A DNA stretch of 64,000 bases from Rachycentron canadum (lineage: Eukaryota; Chordata; Actinopteri; Carangiformes; Rachycentridae), in the NCBI GenBank assembly GCA_038496675.1, contig CM076650.1, positions 20,906,806 to 20,970,805 on the forward strand. The letters run 5' to 3'. Under the pieces are notes generated by a model that did no database searches, had not been told where the DNA came from, and saw nothing but the letters and a program-made list of their open reading frames with translations. A program made the translations under genes and the position numbers. Shown here one piece after another: positions 1-11,283 of this stretch (position 1 is its first letter; every line of letters begins with the position of its first letter).

Positions 1-1206
1 TTAAAATCAATCTTTTGGAAACTGAGAAAATGTATTTGGCTAATCCAGTGATTTAAATTCCTCAAAAACCCATAGCTCAAGATATGAAACAAAAGTCCTG
101 TAAGTCTAATATTTCCGTCCTGCTCAGTAAGTAGCAAAATAACTCACACTATCATATATATTAAAAAGGGACACGTACCTTGGTATATAATTTGTTAACA
201 TTTCCCAACCCTTCCATCAATCAATACAATGGGCAAAGTTTAAACTTCATTAGAGTAAGGAAGTTTACTAAAGTCCCCAAGGTCAGAGTGTCTTGATGTT
301 GTTGGAAATGAGATGCTCTGGCAGCTCTCCCAGACACAGTTGTGCCCATCCTGCTGATAGGACAGATATTGCTCCCTTATGCTACAATATTGTGGCCTTA
401 AGTGATAGCAAAAGGCCTTGAATAGGCAACAACTAGTGGAAATCATGGTCACTTATTTTGAACCAATAGGATTCCTGCACGTTCCCCTTTGAGATATGAG
501 TAAACATGTAGTTTAGACTATTTGTGGGAAGGAAAGGAACTGGATAAAGATGAATATCAGGGGCTTTGGAATTGAGGGCGACATCATACACATTACCATG
601 TATCAATGCTTCCTCTGTTCTCCTCAATCGAGCTTCAATAAACATCTTTAACATAAGACATCCTGTGCTCCAGTGTGCTCTCTTCTCAGCTGCCTAAACG
701 ATGATCTACAAAATCTCCCTAATAAGCTCAGATTTTGTGTCAAGATGCAGTCTGTGAAGATGTCCTGATAATCACAGACTTCTGGCCTTTGCAAGTGTCT
801 TGAATTTAACTCCATGTTGAACTTTGTTTGGAGCCCTGGTTGGTTAAAGGCCGATCCATTCACTCGATCACTTAAAAGTACTTTTGGTAAATGTACTAAC
901 ATCCTCTGAAAATGCTTTTATGTTGTTTTATGATGTTCCTGGCTGGACCACATCTTATGCTCTTTTGCTATCTCAGTCTGATTGCATGCTAAAAGATTAC
1001 ATCCATGCCAAAATCAACAGCTGGTTAGAAACATGAAAAATTAAAAGGAAAAGGAGTCAGGAGAGAGATGGTGAATTGACAAGTGATATTATTTGGCCTC
1101 TGTGTCTATTGGGGTCAGATGTGGGCTGCTAACATTTTTTAGAATTTCAAGTAGGACATGAGTTGGAAGAGATTGAGAATCACTGCTCCATAGAATAATA
1201 CAGCAC
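1..1206 (-). other. slc26a11 intron beyond last visible exon; no exon recognised
   Basis: This AT-rich stretch follows the donor of the last visible slc26a11 exon on the minus strand. I looked for the expected next exons, which encode the STAS domain, and found nothing resembling them, so they probably lie left of the window. Short open frames on the minus strand at 433-654 and 648-902 resemble no family I know. Confidence 0.6.
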
Positions 1207-2407
1207 CTTTATCTGAGGTCTTGCCATGTTGTACAGCAGCAGGACTCCAGATACAGCTACACCTCCTACGATGCCGTACTGCACCTGCCAGAAACTCATC
1301 AGGAACGTCACGGCGAAGGGCAGCAGGTCCAGCTCTATGGACGACACGAGCACCACACTTCAGGTAAACTAACAGATACACGTAAGGAATACTCAAGTAC
1401 AAAACTGAGCAAAGACCTACTGCGTATCCGCCACATCTTAGCCACAATGTGATAATCCACCATAGGAGCTACCGCACATATGATAATGGCAGCCAGAGAA
1501 GCTTTGGGGATGTAGTAAAAGGCTGGCATGAGAAAGGCCAGGGAAAGCAACACAATCACACCTGCAAAAACCAGCAGAGGGAGAAACTAAGAAACAAGTA
1601 CAAACTCAGCAGGAAAACAGAGAATGCAAAGTCACGTAAATATGTAAAATGATTATTTTCCATTCATCATTTTTTCTTCCACTTATCTCGGGCTGGGTTG
1701 ATTATTTTATTCTGAAGAATAAATAAATTACATCTTTGTGTTTTCATTGGTTAAACAAAGTTGGTGTCAATGACAGAAAAGCCAGAAAAGACACTATGAA
1801 CGATGCAATAATTAATTGAACCAGAAAAGCAAAGCTATACAATTAAGAGATTACACTGTATTGTGCCATCTGAAGGAACAACACTTTACGTGGAGGTCAT
1901 CTTTAAGAGTGATCACACAAAATCCTTCTGTGACTCCTCAATCATTGATGGGTGATAAGCCTAAAGGCTAAAAGCACTCACCAAAAGCTTTCACAATAAT
2001 GTTTTTTTTAGCTACATAGATGCAGAGTATGCTGGTGGACAAAATCCAAATCTTTTATGACTGTGTGCTCTGTTTTTAATTAAAATGTAATGCATAGATT
2101 GCCTGTGCTCACATGCCTGTTGCCTGATGTCTGTTAAAGCCTGTGTTTATAACAACACTTAACATCTCAATAGAGGAGACAGATAAGGACAATGGAGTAA
2201 ACAATGGGGAGAAGTGGAGATAAAAATATGATATCTCAGACCACCACTAGAGGGTGTAGCAGAGTGAAGACAGATAAGCAAGAGTCTGTACTCACTGGTG
2301 ACGACTCCTCCAGCTGGAGAGCAGACTCCAGTCTGGGAGTTCACCGCTGTCCTGGATGTGAGGAGAAAGCATGACACTGTATAATATTGGATGTCTGAGC
2401 TCTCACA

Positions 2408-2450
<43 letters not shown>

Positions 2451-3673
2451 CCCAAAGCTGCCAGTGACAGGGTAGGCTGACACAAAGGATCCCATGATGT
2501 TAGTCACACCAATTGCCAGCAGCTCCTGGTTGGCATCAATCCTATAGTCGTTCTGACTCGCTGAGGACAAACAGGAAGTTAAAATCAGCCAACAGTCTGA
2601 TGAAACACCTAAATACCTTGATAGTATAATATGTGGAAACGTCTTTTTGCAACACGACAGTGAAATGGTTAATTCTCCACTTTTAATAATAAGCACTGCA
2701 TAAAATAGGTTGATTGAGATGATTTTAACTTGCAGAAGGAGCTAAAGCTACGGTTTGCTAACATACTGATGTCTAATTTGTATAATATTTCCATGTTAGC
2801 ATGCTAGCATTTGGTAATAATCAATAAACACAAAGTACAATATGAAGATTATGGAACTAAAAAAGTTAAGGGATAACAATACTACAGCAAAGTGCTGTCT
2901 AGATATCTCACTCAAAATCTCAACTCTGAGTCATGGTGGCACTAAAGGAAACATCCAGGGATCAGCTCAGTCATTAGGAATCCTCTGGGGACCATTAATG
3001 TCTGAACCATATCAGTGGCAATCAGGCCAATAATTGTTATTATAAGATATTTCAGTCTGGTCCAAACTGGTGGACTGACCAACAGACTCTCACTGTCATC
3101 CTTAGCACCACACTAATAGTGTGGCCAAAAGCACTTACCAAAAGCTTTCGCAATGGCAATGCTCTCCAAGAGACCCATGAAGGGAATCAAAGCAAGGCCT
3201 CCTCCAAAGCCCTGCACAAAAAAAAAACAGAGACCAGGACTGAGTCATCTGTGTTTCTGAAGAACCGGAGAGATTTTATGAAGTGAAAGTTGCAACTCAA
3301 TAATTTTTCTAAAAAAAACTCGTTGCCTCCATCCTGTTATTGGTCCTTCCCTTTGCTCTTTACCTCTACAATCTCTCCAAAGGACACAATGGTGCCATTT
3401 GCTGTGGTGTCTGAAGTTGGTGGGGGCCTGAATGGCGGGAGCCCCTGGGAAATTTCCCCAGTGATTGTGAACACGTGTTGATCGTAGGCATCCCAGGAAA
3501 ATGCTATGAAGGAGGCAGCCATGACCACCAGAGCGTTACGCACTGACCAAGACAGATAAGGAAAGGACATAGAGACATAAAAGAAAAATAGAAAGTTTTA
3601 GAAAACAAGTGGACCAGGCACAATGTTACCCTTTGTAAAAGTGACTGTCATTACCATAAATTCTTGTTGAGAG

Positions 3674-3705
<32 letters not shown>

Positions 3706-6356
3706 CTCATAACTGCAAAGGTACTGACTGGTAGCAACAGCCCAAACCAGCTTCCTAGCGAGTCTGGAGCACGCCGGCCCGTCGTCAGAGCCCAGACGCG
3801 TCTTCATAAACATCAACATGACCAGTAAGCTGAGACAAAGTAGCCCCAGGACCACATCACCTATCCTGGCCTCTGGGATCTTGTAGAAAGTGTAGTAAAC
3901 CTCCAGGAAGAACTGCTGGGGAATGCCTTGAAGTCCCAGGATATTCTGCAAACAGAAACAACAGGACTGTTTTCAGCTAAAACCATTGACACTGAGAGTA
4001 GTGAACAGAGTGTGTGAAGAAAGGGAACCCTCTCTCTGCTTTTCAAACAAAGAGTAACTATAACTTAAATTAGCAAATACCAATCAGTTAAAACGTTCTT
4101 TTAATTATATTCTATCCATTTCTATGTTTGGAGATAGTTGACACAAATCCAACACTGAATTGGTTCCCAGTTCAAGCTCCATCTGACATCAACATGCTGA
4201 TCCTCACTCAGAACACTAAACATGCACTGTCACCATGATTTTCAAACCTAGCTGTTTGGTATTTTTTGTAAAAGAAATAAAATCTGAAAATATTTTTAAT
4301 GTTTCTTTTATATAAATAAAAAAAACAAATTTTAAAGGATACAACTAACTATTATTTCCATTGTTGATTAAAGAGGCTATTGTAATTTTTCTCTGCTTCT
4401 GAACAATAGCAGTGCTACATATTCAGGGCAGATTGGAGGCTACAACAGTGAGTTGCTATCAGAAAGTGTTAACATTGGTTGGCAAAGGAATGAAATTTGA
4501 TGCTGAAATCCTGTTTTTCCTACACTAGTAAATAAAGAGCTGTTAATGTTGGCTATGTAGTAATGGACAACAGTCCTAGAATTAAAAATATAGATGTTTC
4601 TTATTACATAAGATGTCACGTTTCAAATGCTGTAACCACCTTCTGACATTTTTACTTGAAAAATTATGGTTCACAATTAATACATTTTTGACATTTGGTA
4701 ATTTTTTTTAAAAGCTAATATTTTAAAGACTTGTGATGGAGACACTGTCACTGCATGGGACAGTCATCAGCTGAAAATTTTTAAAAAATTACTGTCTGTT
4801 GGGAAAAATATGTAATTACGACATAAGGTTTGATATCCCCTCAGACAGGTCTTTATCATTGCTGTGTGCAATTTCTTTTTACTTATAAGCTAAAATCAGT
4901 CCCTTATAATGGTCCTGGCCGATGCAGAGTTTTGCTCAAGTGTCAAGAATCATTATTTCTAATACTGTTAGAAATACTGCTCTGGATTTGTGCCCGGGGC
5001 CTTTCTGTGTGGAGTTTGCATGTTCACCCTGTGCCTGCGAAGCTTCCCTCCAGGTACAAATGTGATGTAAATGCGTGGATGTGTGTTTGTCTCTATATAT
5101 TGGCCTGGCGACTGTCGATATATAGAGACAAACACATGTCCAGGGTGCGTGTAACATAGTGAGCATAGGAAACGCTAATTGGTGGTTTTGTAGATGTGTA
5201 TGTGTGTATTTACATGTGTTCAACACTCACCTTGACTTGGCCAAAGCCAATGGTTATTGCAGCTGCACAAGTGAAGCCTTTGATTACAGGGAAAGAGATG
5301 AAGTCCAAGAGGAAGCCTGCAGAAGTTAAACAAGGCAATTAATTTTTTCATGACCTTAGAACTAAAATAAAAACATGGATTTCACAGATATTGTGTGTGG
5401 TTAAGTGGCAGTCTTACACTTGCAAACTAATATCCTGCTTGTATTTCTGCACTTCTATCCCTAAACCTTTGTCACTTTGTACATGACATTTTTTTCAAAA
5501 ACATGGTAATAGTGTTGCATCAGGTTGTGATATAGAGTTTAGACAAAATTCAGAGTCACATTGCGAAGACAATCTTATTTTTATTTTGCTAAACATTAAT
5601 CTGCTTGGATCATGAGTTTTGACTCAATTATAAAAACCACAAAATGGTATCACAAGGTTTCCACGTGACCTCAGCAGCTCTCACCTAATCTCAGTAATGC
5701 CATTACAGCCTGGATGAGTCCACAGAGGAGGCTGAGAAGAACAGCGCGGTGTGGCTGCCCCCCCACCACAGAGAAACACAGGAGGGACATGATGGCTGTG
5801 GGACCCAGGGTCACATCCTTAGAGGTTCCCAGGAGGGTGTAGATGAACCCCCCCATGAAGGCAGAGTACAGTCCATACTGTGGAGAGAAGTGCTTTTAGA
5901 TCAAAAGATCAATAAAGGTGCAACTAATGATTAAATTCACCCTCCACTCATTGTTACATCACTTGGATACGTGCAGAGTTTGTTTTCATATTCAACTGTG
6001 CTCAGTTTAAAGATGTGTGCGTACAAGCAGGATTTGTTGCCAACAGGGCAGTTTTACTGGAACGGGATAGTTCGAACAACTTGATTATAGAACCTAAATA
6101 AAAATTTAATCCAAAAGATGAACATCCACAGACAAGATGAGCTGGAACTCACCTGCACTGGAAGGCCAGCTACTTCAGCGTAAGCCAGCACCTGCGGTAC
6201 AGTCGTCATCCCGACAGTGAGGCCTGCGAGCAGGTCCATCTGAAGCCATTTCAGCTTGTATCTGGGCAGCCAGGAGAGGATGGGCAACCAGGCCTTCAGG
6301 GTGCTGTAGGAGCAGCAATCCCGGGCCGACGTTGGTCTCAACAAAGGCTGCTCCAT
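1207..6356 (-). CDS. slc26a11: Sodium-independent sulfate anion transporter, SLC26A11 (3' end missing)
   Basis: SLC26 family anion transporter, reported to carry sulfate and other anions at plasma or lysosomal membranes. Ten exons on the minus strand keep one frame: 6153-6356, 5685-5877, 5231-5316, 3729-3945, 3364-3542, 3139-3211, 2449-2560, 2296-2351, 1421-1561 and 1207-1334, giving 463 codons. The start is the methionine of MEQPLLRPTS at 6356. Family signatures include QVLAYAEVAGLP, YGLYSAFMG, GTSKDVTLGPTAIMSLL, ITGEISQGLPP, GLLESIAIAKAF, DANQELLAIG, YPVTGSFGRTAVN and FYYIPKASLAA. Together these cover the membrane transport domain. Human SLC26A11 has about 606 residues, so roughly 130 C-terminal residues with the STAS domain are missing; they should lie left of position 1. 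The exon 7 donor runs straight into a CA microsatellite. Confidence 0.93.
1974..2003 (-). pseudogene. Short duplicated relic of slc26a11 exon 6 end plus donor
   Basis: About 26-30 bases in intron 8 nearly match the 3' end of exon 6 and its splice donor at 3129-3160. Both contain caaaagcttt next to a GTRAGT-type donor on the minus strand. The copy would read VKAF and then a donor. Upstream exon sequence is not duplicated, so this is probably inert. Confidence 0.4.
2410..2448. repeat. (CA)n microsatellite at the exon 7 donor of slc26a11
   Basis: The CA tract abuts exon 7. On the minus strand the donor GT is the first unit of the GT repeat. Confidence 0.9.
2737..3127. repeat. Dispersed teleost repeat filling slc26a11 intron 6
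   Basis: Text such as gttagcatgctagcattt, followed by hyphen-free blocks like ctctggggacca and atatttcagtctgg and ending in a phrase like ccttagcaccacacta, matches a very common fish intergenic repeat as I remember it. The copy fills most of intron 6 and ends about ten bases from the exon 6 splice donor. Confidence 0.55.
3678..3701. repeat. (AC)n microsatellite
   Basis: A short AC tract in slc26a11 intron 4, about 28 bases from exon 4. Confidence 0.9.
3946..5230 (-). other. slc26a11 intron 3, AT-rich
   Basis: The intron between exons 3 and 4 holds no recognisable exon. Its 5' third contains a diverged dispersed repeat with an inverted duplication, annotated separately. Confidence 0.7.
4985..5160. 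repeat. Dispersed teleost repeat carrying a 19-bp inverted repeat
   Basis: Phrases such as gtggagtttgcatgttc, ccctgtgcctgcg and gtccagggtgcg are typical of a widespread fish repeat. Inside this copy, 5082-5100 is a perfect inverted match of 5118-5136 (arm begins tgtgtttgtctc), with a 17-base loop. The right arm sits between ggcgactg and tgtccaggg, which I recall as nearly adjacent in ordinary copies. Confidence 0.6.
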
Positions 6357-7242
6357 CGGTAATAATATGGTAAAGGTTAGAGGTGAGGCAAGACAACCTG
6401 GAGAGCAGAAGGGATGGAGCAACAGCTGTGAGTGCACAAAGAAATGGAGTCACATATTTAAATGTGTGCACAAGCAAGCTGATTACAGAATAAAACCTAC
6501 TTACACAAGCAAATTTTCTCCTCTGCTTTATATATCAATCATTGGCTTGTGGGAAATGTGGCTTGATTTGACTTTGGTTTTGCTCCTGGGAGTCGCCTGT
6601 CTCCACAGCACAAGTGCTCTGTGCACACACATGTGTCAGTTTGTCTGTGGGTTTCTCTGGACAAATATACAGCTCATTGAAGGGAGCAGGTGTCATATCT
6701 TCAGATGCATGCTGTGATCTGTGTGATGGAAAAAACAACAAGAAAAGTCAACCACCTGCCAGGTCATATAGATGACAACCACATCTGTACTCAGGATGGT
6801 CTAGTATCTAGTAAGACAAGCCTGACCTCTTTCTCTGTCACCTTTAACCTTAACAAGCTTTTAGAGCATGATAATCATATGATGATCATAAGATAGGTCT
6901 GGCTTTGCATACCTGTCTCTGAGCAGTGATCGTTTTACAACAGCCACAACCTTTTCTCCACAGTCACCTACTCGCCATAAAAACTCCGACAAAGAGATAT
7001 TCACACATATGTTCCTCCCTCTGGCTGAGCAACAACATGCTGCATTGACAAAGTGGAAGAACAAGAATAATCTACATTAAAGGGTGAGATGTGCGACTGG
7101 GATAGAACAAACAGAATAAAGAATAAAATAGGACAGGAACAAAAATCAACAGGACACAACAAGACAATTACAATACAATAGAAACAGAATTGAACAAAGC
7201 AGGAGCAGCAAAACTGATCGATACATCAGAATAGAATAGAAT
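6357..7242. other. Upstream of slc26a11; no gene seen
   Basis: This stretch should contain the slc26a11 5'UTR and promoter. I could not place a start site or upstream exon. The last 150 bases are a degenerate A-rich run of acaggacaca/aataga-type words leading into the gap. Confidence 0.5.
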
Positions 7243-7742
7243 NNNNNNNNNNNNNNNNNNNNNNNNNNNNNNNNNNNNNNNNNNNNNNNNNNNNNNNNNN
7301 NNNNNNNNNNNNNNNNNNNNNNNNNNNNNNNNNNNNNNNNNNNNNNNNNNNNNNNNNNNNNNNNNNNNNNNNNNNNNNNNNNNNNNNNNNNNNNNNNNNN
7401 NNNNNNNNNNNNNNNNNNNNNNNNNNNNNNNNNNNNNNNNNNNNNNNNNNNNNNNNNNNNNNNNNNNNNNNNNNNNNNNNNNNNNNNNNNNNNNNNNNNN
7501 NNNNNNNNNNNNNNNNNNNNNNNNNNNNNNNNNNNNNNNNNNNNNNNNNNNNNNNNNNNNNNNNNNNNNNNNNNNNNNNNNNNNNNNNNNNNNNNNNNNN
7601 NNNNNNNNNNNNNNNNNNNNNNNNNNNNNNNNNNNNNNNNNNNNNNNNNNNNNNNNNNNNNNNNNNNNNNNNNNNNNNNNNNNNNNNNNNNNNNNNNNNN
7701 NNNNNNNNNNNNNNNNNNNNNNNNNNNNNNNNNNNNNNNNNN
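7243..7742. other. Assembly gap of exactly 500 N
   Basis: A run of 500 N, the same length as the second gap, so the size is probably nominal. A TG microsatellite starts directly to the right, a common cause of assembly breaks. Confidence 0.98.

Positions 7743-7789
<47 letters not shown>
7743..7789. repeat. (TG)n microsatellite at gap edge
   Basis: About 23 TG units directly after the gap. Confidence 0.95.
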
Positions 7790-7792
<3 letters not shown>

Positions 7793-10388
7793 CCCAAGAT
7801 GAATTGCGATGCCTTTGCTCAGCAGATGATCCTTAACCTGGGTGACTTACACATGGCCTACACACACACACAGATACACACAGACACTAGTTTATTGCAG
7901 TGTTACACTGCAGTGTAAGTCAGGTTTTTTGTCATCTAACCTTGATGAAATAGGACCCAAACTTAATATACAGACCTGCTCTATACAACAACACTAGCTC
8001 TCTCCTGCTACAACAGATGCACTGATTAGACCTGAAACAATGAACTTATTAGTTGGTGAGGCAAATATTAAAGATGCCCTTTAGAGTTTTCTTGCAAAAA
8101 AAAAAAGAAATTTTGTTGACATCCAGTCTTTCTCTTAATGCATTTTGTGTGTGTTCTGAAGGCCTAACAAAGTGTCAAATATAATTCCTCATAAAACAAA
8201 TGCAGTGTTTTTGCCTTGTTCTATTTAATGATGTGTTACTTTCACCAACTGTCTATCAGCAGAACAATGTGAAACCACTGACAGGACTGTATAGCTTTTT
8301 GACCACATGCAAGCAGATTATGATGCATGTGCATGTGACAAACAAATCAGGGACCCATGCATAAAAAAATGGCTGTGTAGCACGACTAGAGCTCAGAAAC
8401 TCCACAGGATACCTTTTTAACTCACAACAATTTCTAAAATTTGAATTTGGTTGTCTTTGATAATGAACATGTACCACATTTAATGTGTTTGGGTTTTGGA
8501 CTGTTGGTTGGACAAAAAAAGCAATTTGAAGATACTACCTTGGCCTCCAGTAAACTGTCATAGGCATTTTTTGTTCACAATTTTGTGTGTGTGTAATTTA
8601 TAGAGAAAGACAAGGAACAAGGGGTGAGAGACAAGGATATACAACAAATATTCAGAACTGGAACAGGGAAGTTGTAGTTTCTTAGTCATATAGCTATATA
8701 GACATTTTAATGGTACATTAAATGATGATGATGTTGGATTTAACATATTATCAGATCCAGTTACTGGTTACTTAATTCACACCAAAATCTGGCATATTTT
8801 ATGAACACCATTTTTCTCAGCTTTATTTAACGCATTTACAAACCAGCGACCAAAAATGACTACAAAGGAGCTGTACTAGCTCAGCTATAGATGCCACAAA
8901 TACCTTTGTGCAGCTGCAACAATACTGTTTGCTTTTATTGAAGACAAGTAAAAATCCCCTAACATTTTTAATAATGTTGTCAGATGTGAAATCAAACCTC
9001 TGAACCATGCATGCATTTGATTTCTGCACTTATAATGCATTGTTTAGCACTTTAAAACTGACTGCTTTTGTACATTTATGTATTTGCTGTCGACCGTTTT
9101 GCATGTGTGTTTTATCATGCCCCACTGGCATGGCAGCAGGGGAATGTGTGTGTATGTGCTTGCCAGCATGCTTTTTCTTTGTATGCAGATGGGGTTGGGG
9201 GGGTTGGGGTTTGGGCACTTGGGAAATAAACCAGTGCCTGGCAGGAAAACAACCTCCTTTTGCCCCCTCTCACTGTCACCCCACTTTTCTCTACCCCCAC
9301 CCCCAACACCCATGCTCACTCTTCATGTCTTTGATCCATCTATTGTGCCATGATGCGGCTCCAGCTGTGGGAGGCTGCATCCCAACAAAACCTAAGTGCA
9401 GTGGTAGACAAGGATGGAAGACGCTTAGAAGAAGCTCCTCATAGACAAGGTTAAATGGAGTGTCTATGTATGTGTATATATAAGTGTTTGTAATTGACTG
9501 ACCTAAACCTATTAAAGAGTGCTTGAAGTGCTTAAGTCAAATGCTCTGAATTCAGCTCTATCATATCAAACCTCATACATAACTCAAACTGTAGCATTGC
9601 TCTTTTCCTACATTGTTAGTCATTTTGCTGAATTTTTAACAGAATGTTAAGTTGCTGTGTGTTTGATGTCTTTTGTGTGCATGCACGATTACTTGTATGT
9701 GCTTGTTGGTACGTTTTTCTTTCATCTACAGCTATTTATAACTGTAGGATTTGTGGCAGTACACGTACAAGCACTCACGCACCCTCACAGACAGACAGGG
9801 ATGCATTGTGGGGGAGGCTCTCGCACATTCAGTGCCTTTTGACAGAAAGGAATAAGAGTGAACAAGAACAAGCACTTTACCTTATGTCACTTCAATGTCA
9901 TCTCTTCCCTAAACAAGGAGCTTTTTTTTAATTACACATCTTGTGACTCACTGAGGAAATGTAAAGCAAATCACAATCTACTTCTTAGATTTTTAAACTT
10001 GTCCCGCTTGTGAAATGCATAAGAGGGTAAAGAAATATGTGATGAAAGGACAGGCTGTCTTTAATCAGCAGGTTGGTTCAACTAAACTTCTGATTCAGCA
10101 GTATCAGGTGTGGCAGTTTGGCTGGAGTGCATGTGTGTGTGTGTGTGTGTGTGTTTGTGTTTGTGTATATTTTAAGGACAAATGAATGCATCTCCCTAGT
10201 TATATGCAAGTGCATTCTCGTGGTGTTTCCCCTCTTGGGCACACCCTCACACTTTCAGGAAGACCTTAAAGGGTTGCAGGGCATAAAAATGGGGGGGGGG
10301 GGGTAAAAAGTGACAGAGAAGAGCAGAAATTTGCGTGGCAGGAGGGGAGAGAGGTGGAGGGAGGGGGGTGAGAGTGAGATCAGGAATC
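7790..10388. other. Intergenic, no gene seen
   Basis: AT-rich DNA between divergent slc26a11 and mafg. It holds a G-rich/C-rich patch (9188-9312), a short GT tract (10133-10154) and a G homopolymer near 10291-10303. Open frames in the G/C patch overlap on both strands and look compositional. Confidence 0.6.
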
Positions 10389-10429
10389 TGCTGAGTCATC
10401 ATGACTAGTCTCATGATGATCGCTCAGCA
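10389..10429. promoter_or_regulatory. Near-palindromic Maf-recognition / antioxidant-response element
   Basis: TGCTGAGTCATCA at 10389-10401 matches 11 of 13 positions of the MARE consensus TGCTGAGTCAGCA. On the opposite strand its core reads TGACTCAGC, the ARE pattern TGACnnnGC. A second inverted half-site, CTCAGCA, lies at 10423-10429, so the 41-base block is nearly palindromic. It lies 855-895 bases upstream of the mafg start codon. Mouse Mafg is reported to be induced by Nrf2-small Maf through AREs, so feedback control is plausible here. Confidence 0.55.
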
Positions 10430-11050
10430 GCAGCAACAATAGTCGCCCTTTATCGAACACACACACACTCAGGTCTGAGAGATGAGAGCCAGACCAATGC
10501 ACCATACAAAGCATCTCATTGAGAGCTTGTGGAGATGCTCATCCATGGAGCTGTGTGCTCTAAGGACTGATCTCATCTTTTGCACTTCCACGCTCCCTCT
10601 TTGTTGACTTCTGATTCGCGCTGCTGTGTCTCCGTCCTTTTGTCCCTTGTTCACACATTGGTGAAAATGCATATACATCGTATTATCTGATGTGCTTCAT
10701 TATCAAGTATTAATTCTTTCACCTCTGGTGGTTTTAGGTGTCTGTCTTTATTCCCCTCCAGTCTCTATGCTACAGTCTCTACTAAGGTGTGTATGTGTGT
10801 GTCAGGCCTCTAACAGTTGGTTTTCCCCTGGAGTTCTTCCCACAGATTTTACCACTTCCTTCTTCTTTCACACTCATTTCATTACTATTGGCCTGAAGCC
10901 AACCAATAAGAGTTCAACAACACAAAGGTAGTGGGCACTGTCAGTGTAACCACCAGGAAACAGGAAGTCAGGGAAATTCTAAGAAAAGTTTGAGTCACTT
11001 TCACTCAGACTCTCTGATACATACTAACTGCTGATGCAAAATACTGTAAC

Positions 11051-11110
11051 ATGCTCATAAAACAGTGCTCCAACAGCAGATTTAGATTCATCATGTCTCC
11101 ACTGGTCCAG
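11051..11110 (+). other. Candidate alternative first coding exon of mafg
   Basis: An open frame with ATGs at 11051 and 11093 ends at a consensus donor (CAG|GTAGGT, exon end 11110). Splicing to the acceptor before 11254 joins it in frame, with no stop, to the normal mafg ATG at 11284. This would add 30 or 16 residues to MafG. It could equally be an untranslated exon or chance. A TGAGTCA site lies upstream at 10991-10997. Confidence 0.3.
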
Positions 11111-11283
11111 GTAGGTATTGATTGGGGACTAATATGTTTTCATTGATCACAACTGATTGGAGCTGTAATTGTGATTGAAATAGATATAGACAGATTGTTT
11201 TTAATGGAATTATTTTATATTATGTAATTCTGTACTCTCCTGTGTATCCGTAGGTCTGTTCAGAAGAGCAAGGCTCTTGTGGC

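Noticed and set aside
240..902. Chain of three minus-strand open frames left of slc26a11
   Set aside because: Considered as the missing STAS exons or a mobile element, but the text does not resemble STAS or any transposase or polymerase I know.
7168..7797. Long minus-strand open frame across the first gap
   Set aside because: Almost all of it is N; the rest is a TG/CA microsatellite.
9007..9444. Plus-strand 145-codon open frame
   Set aside because: Runs through G-rich and C-rich patches open on both strands; no splice context or family match.
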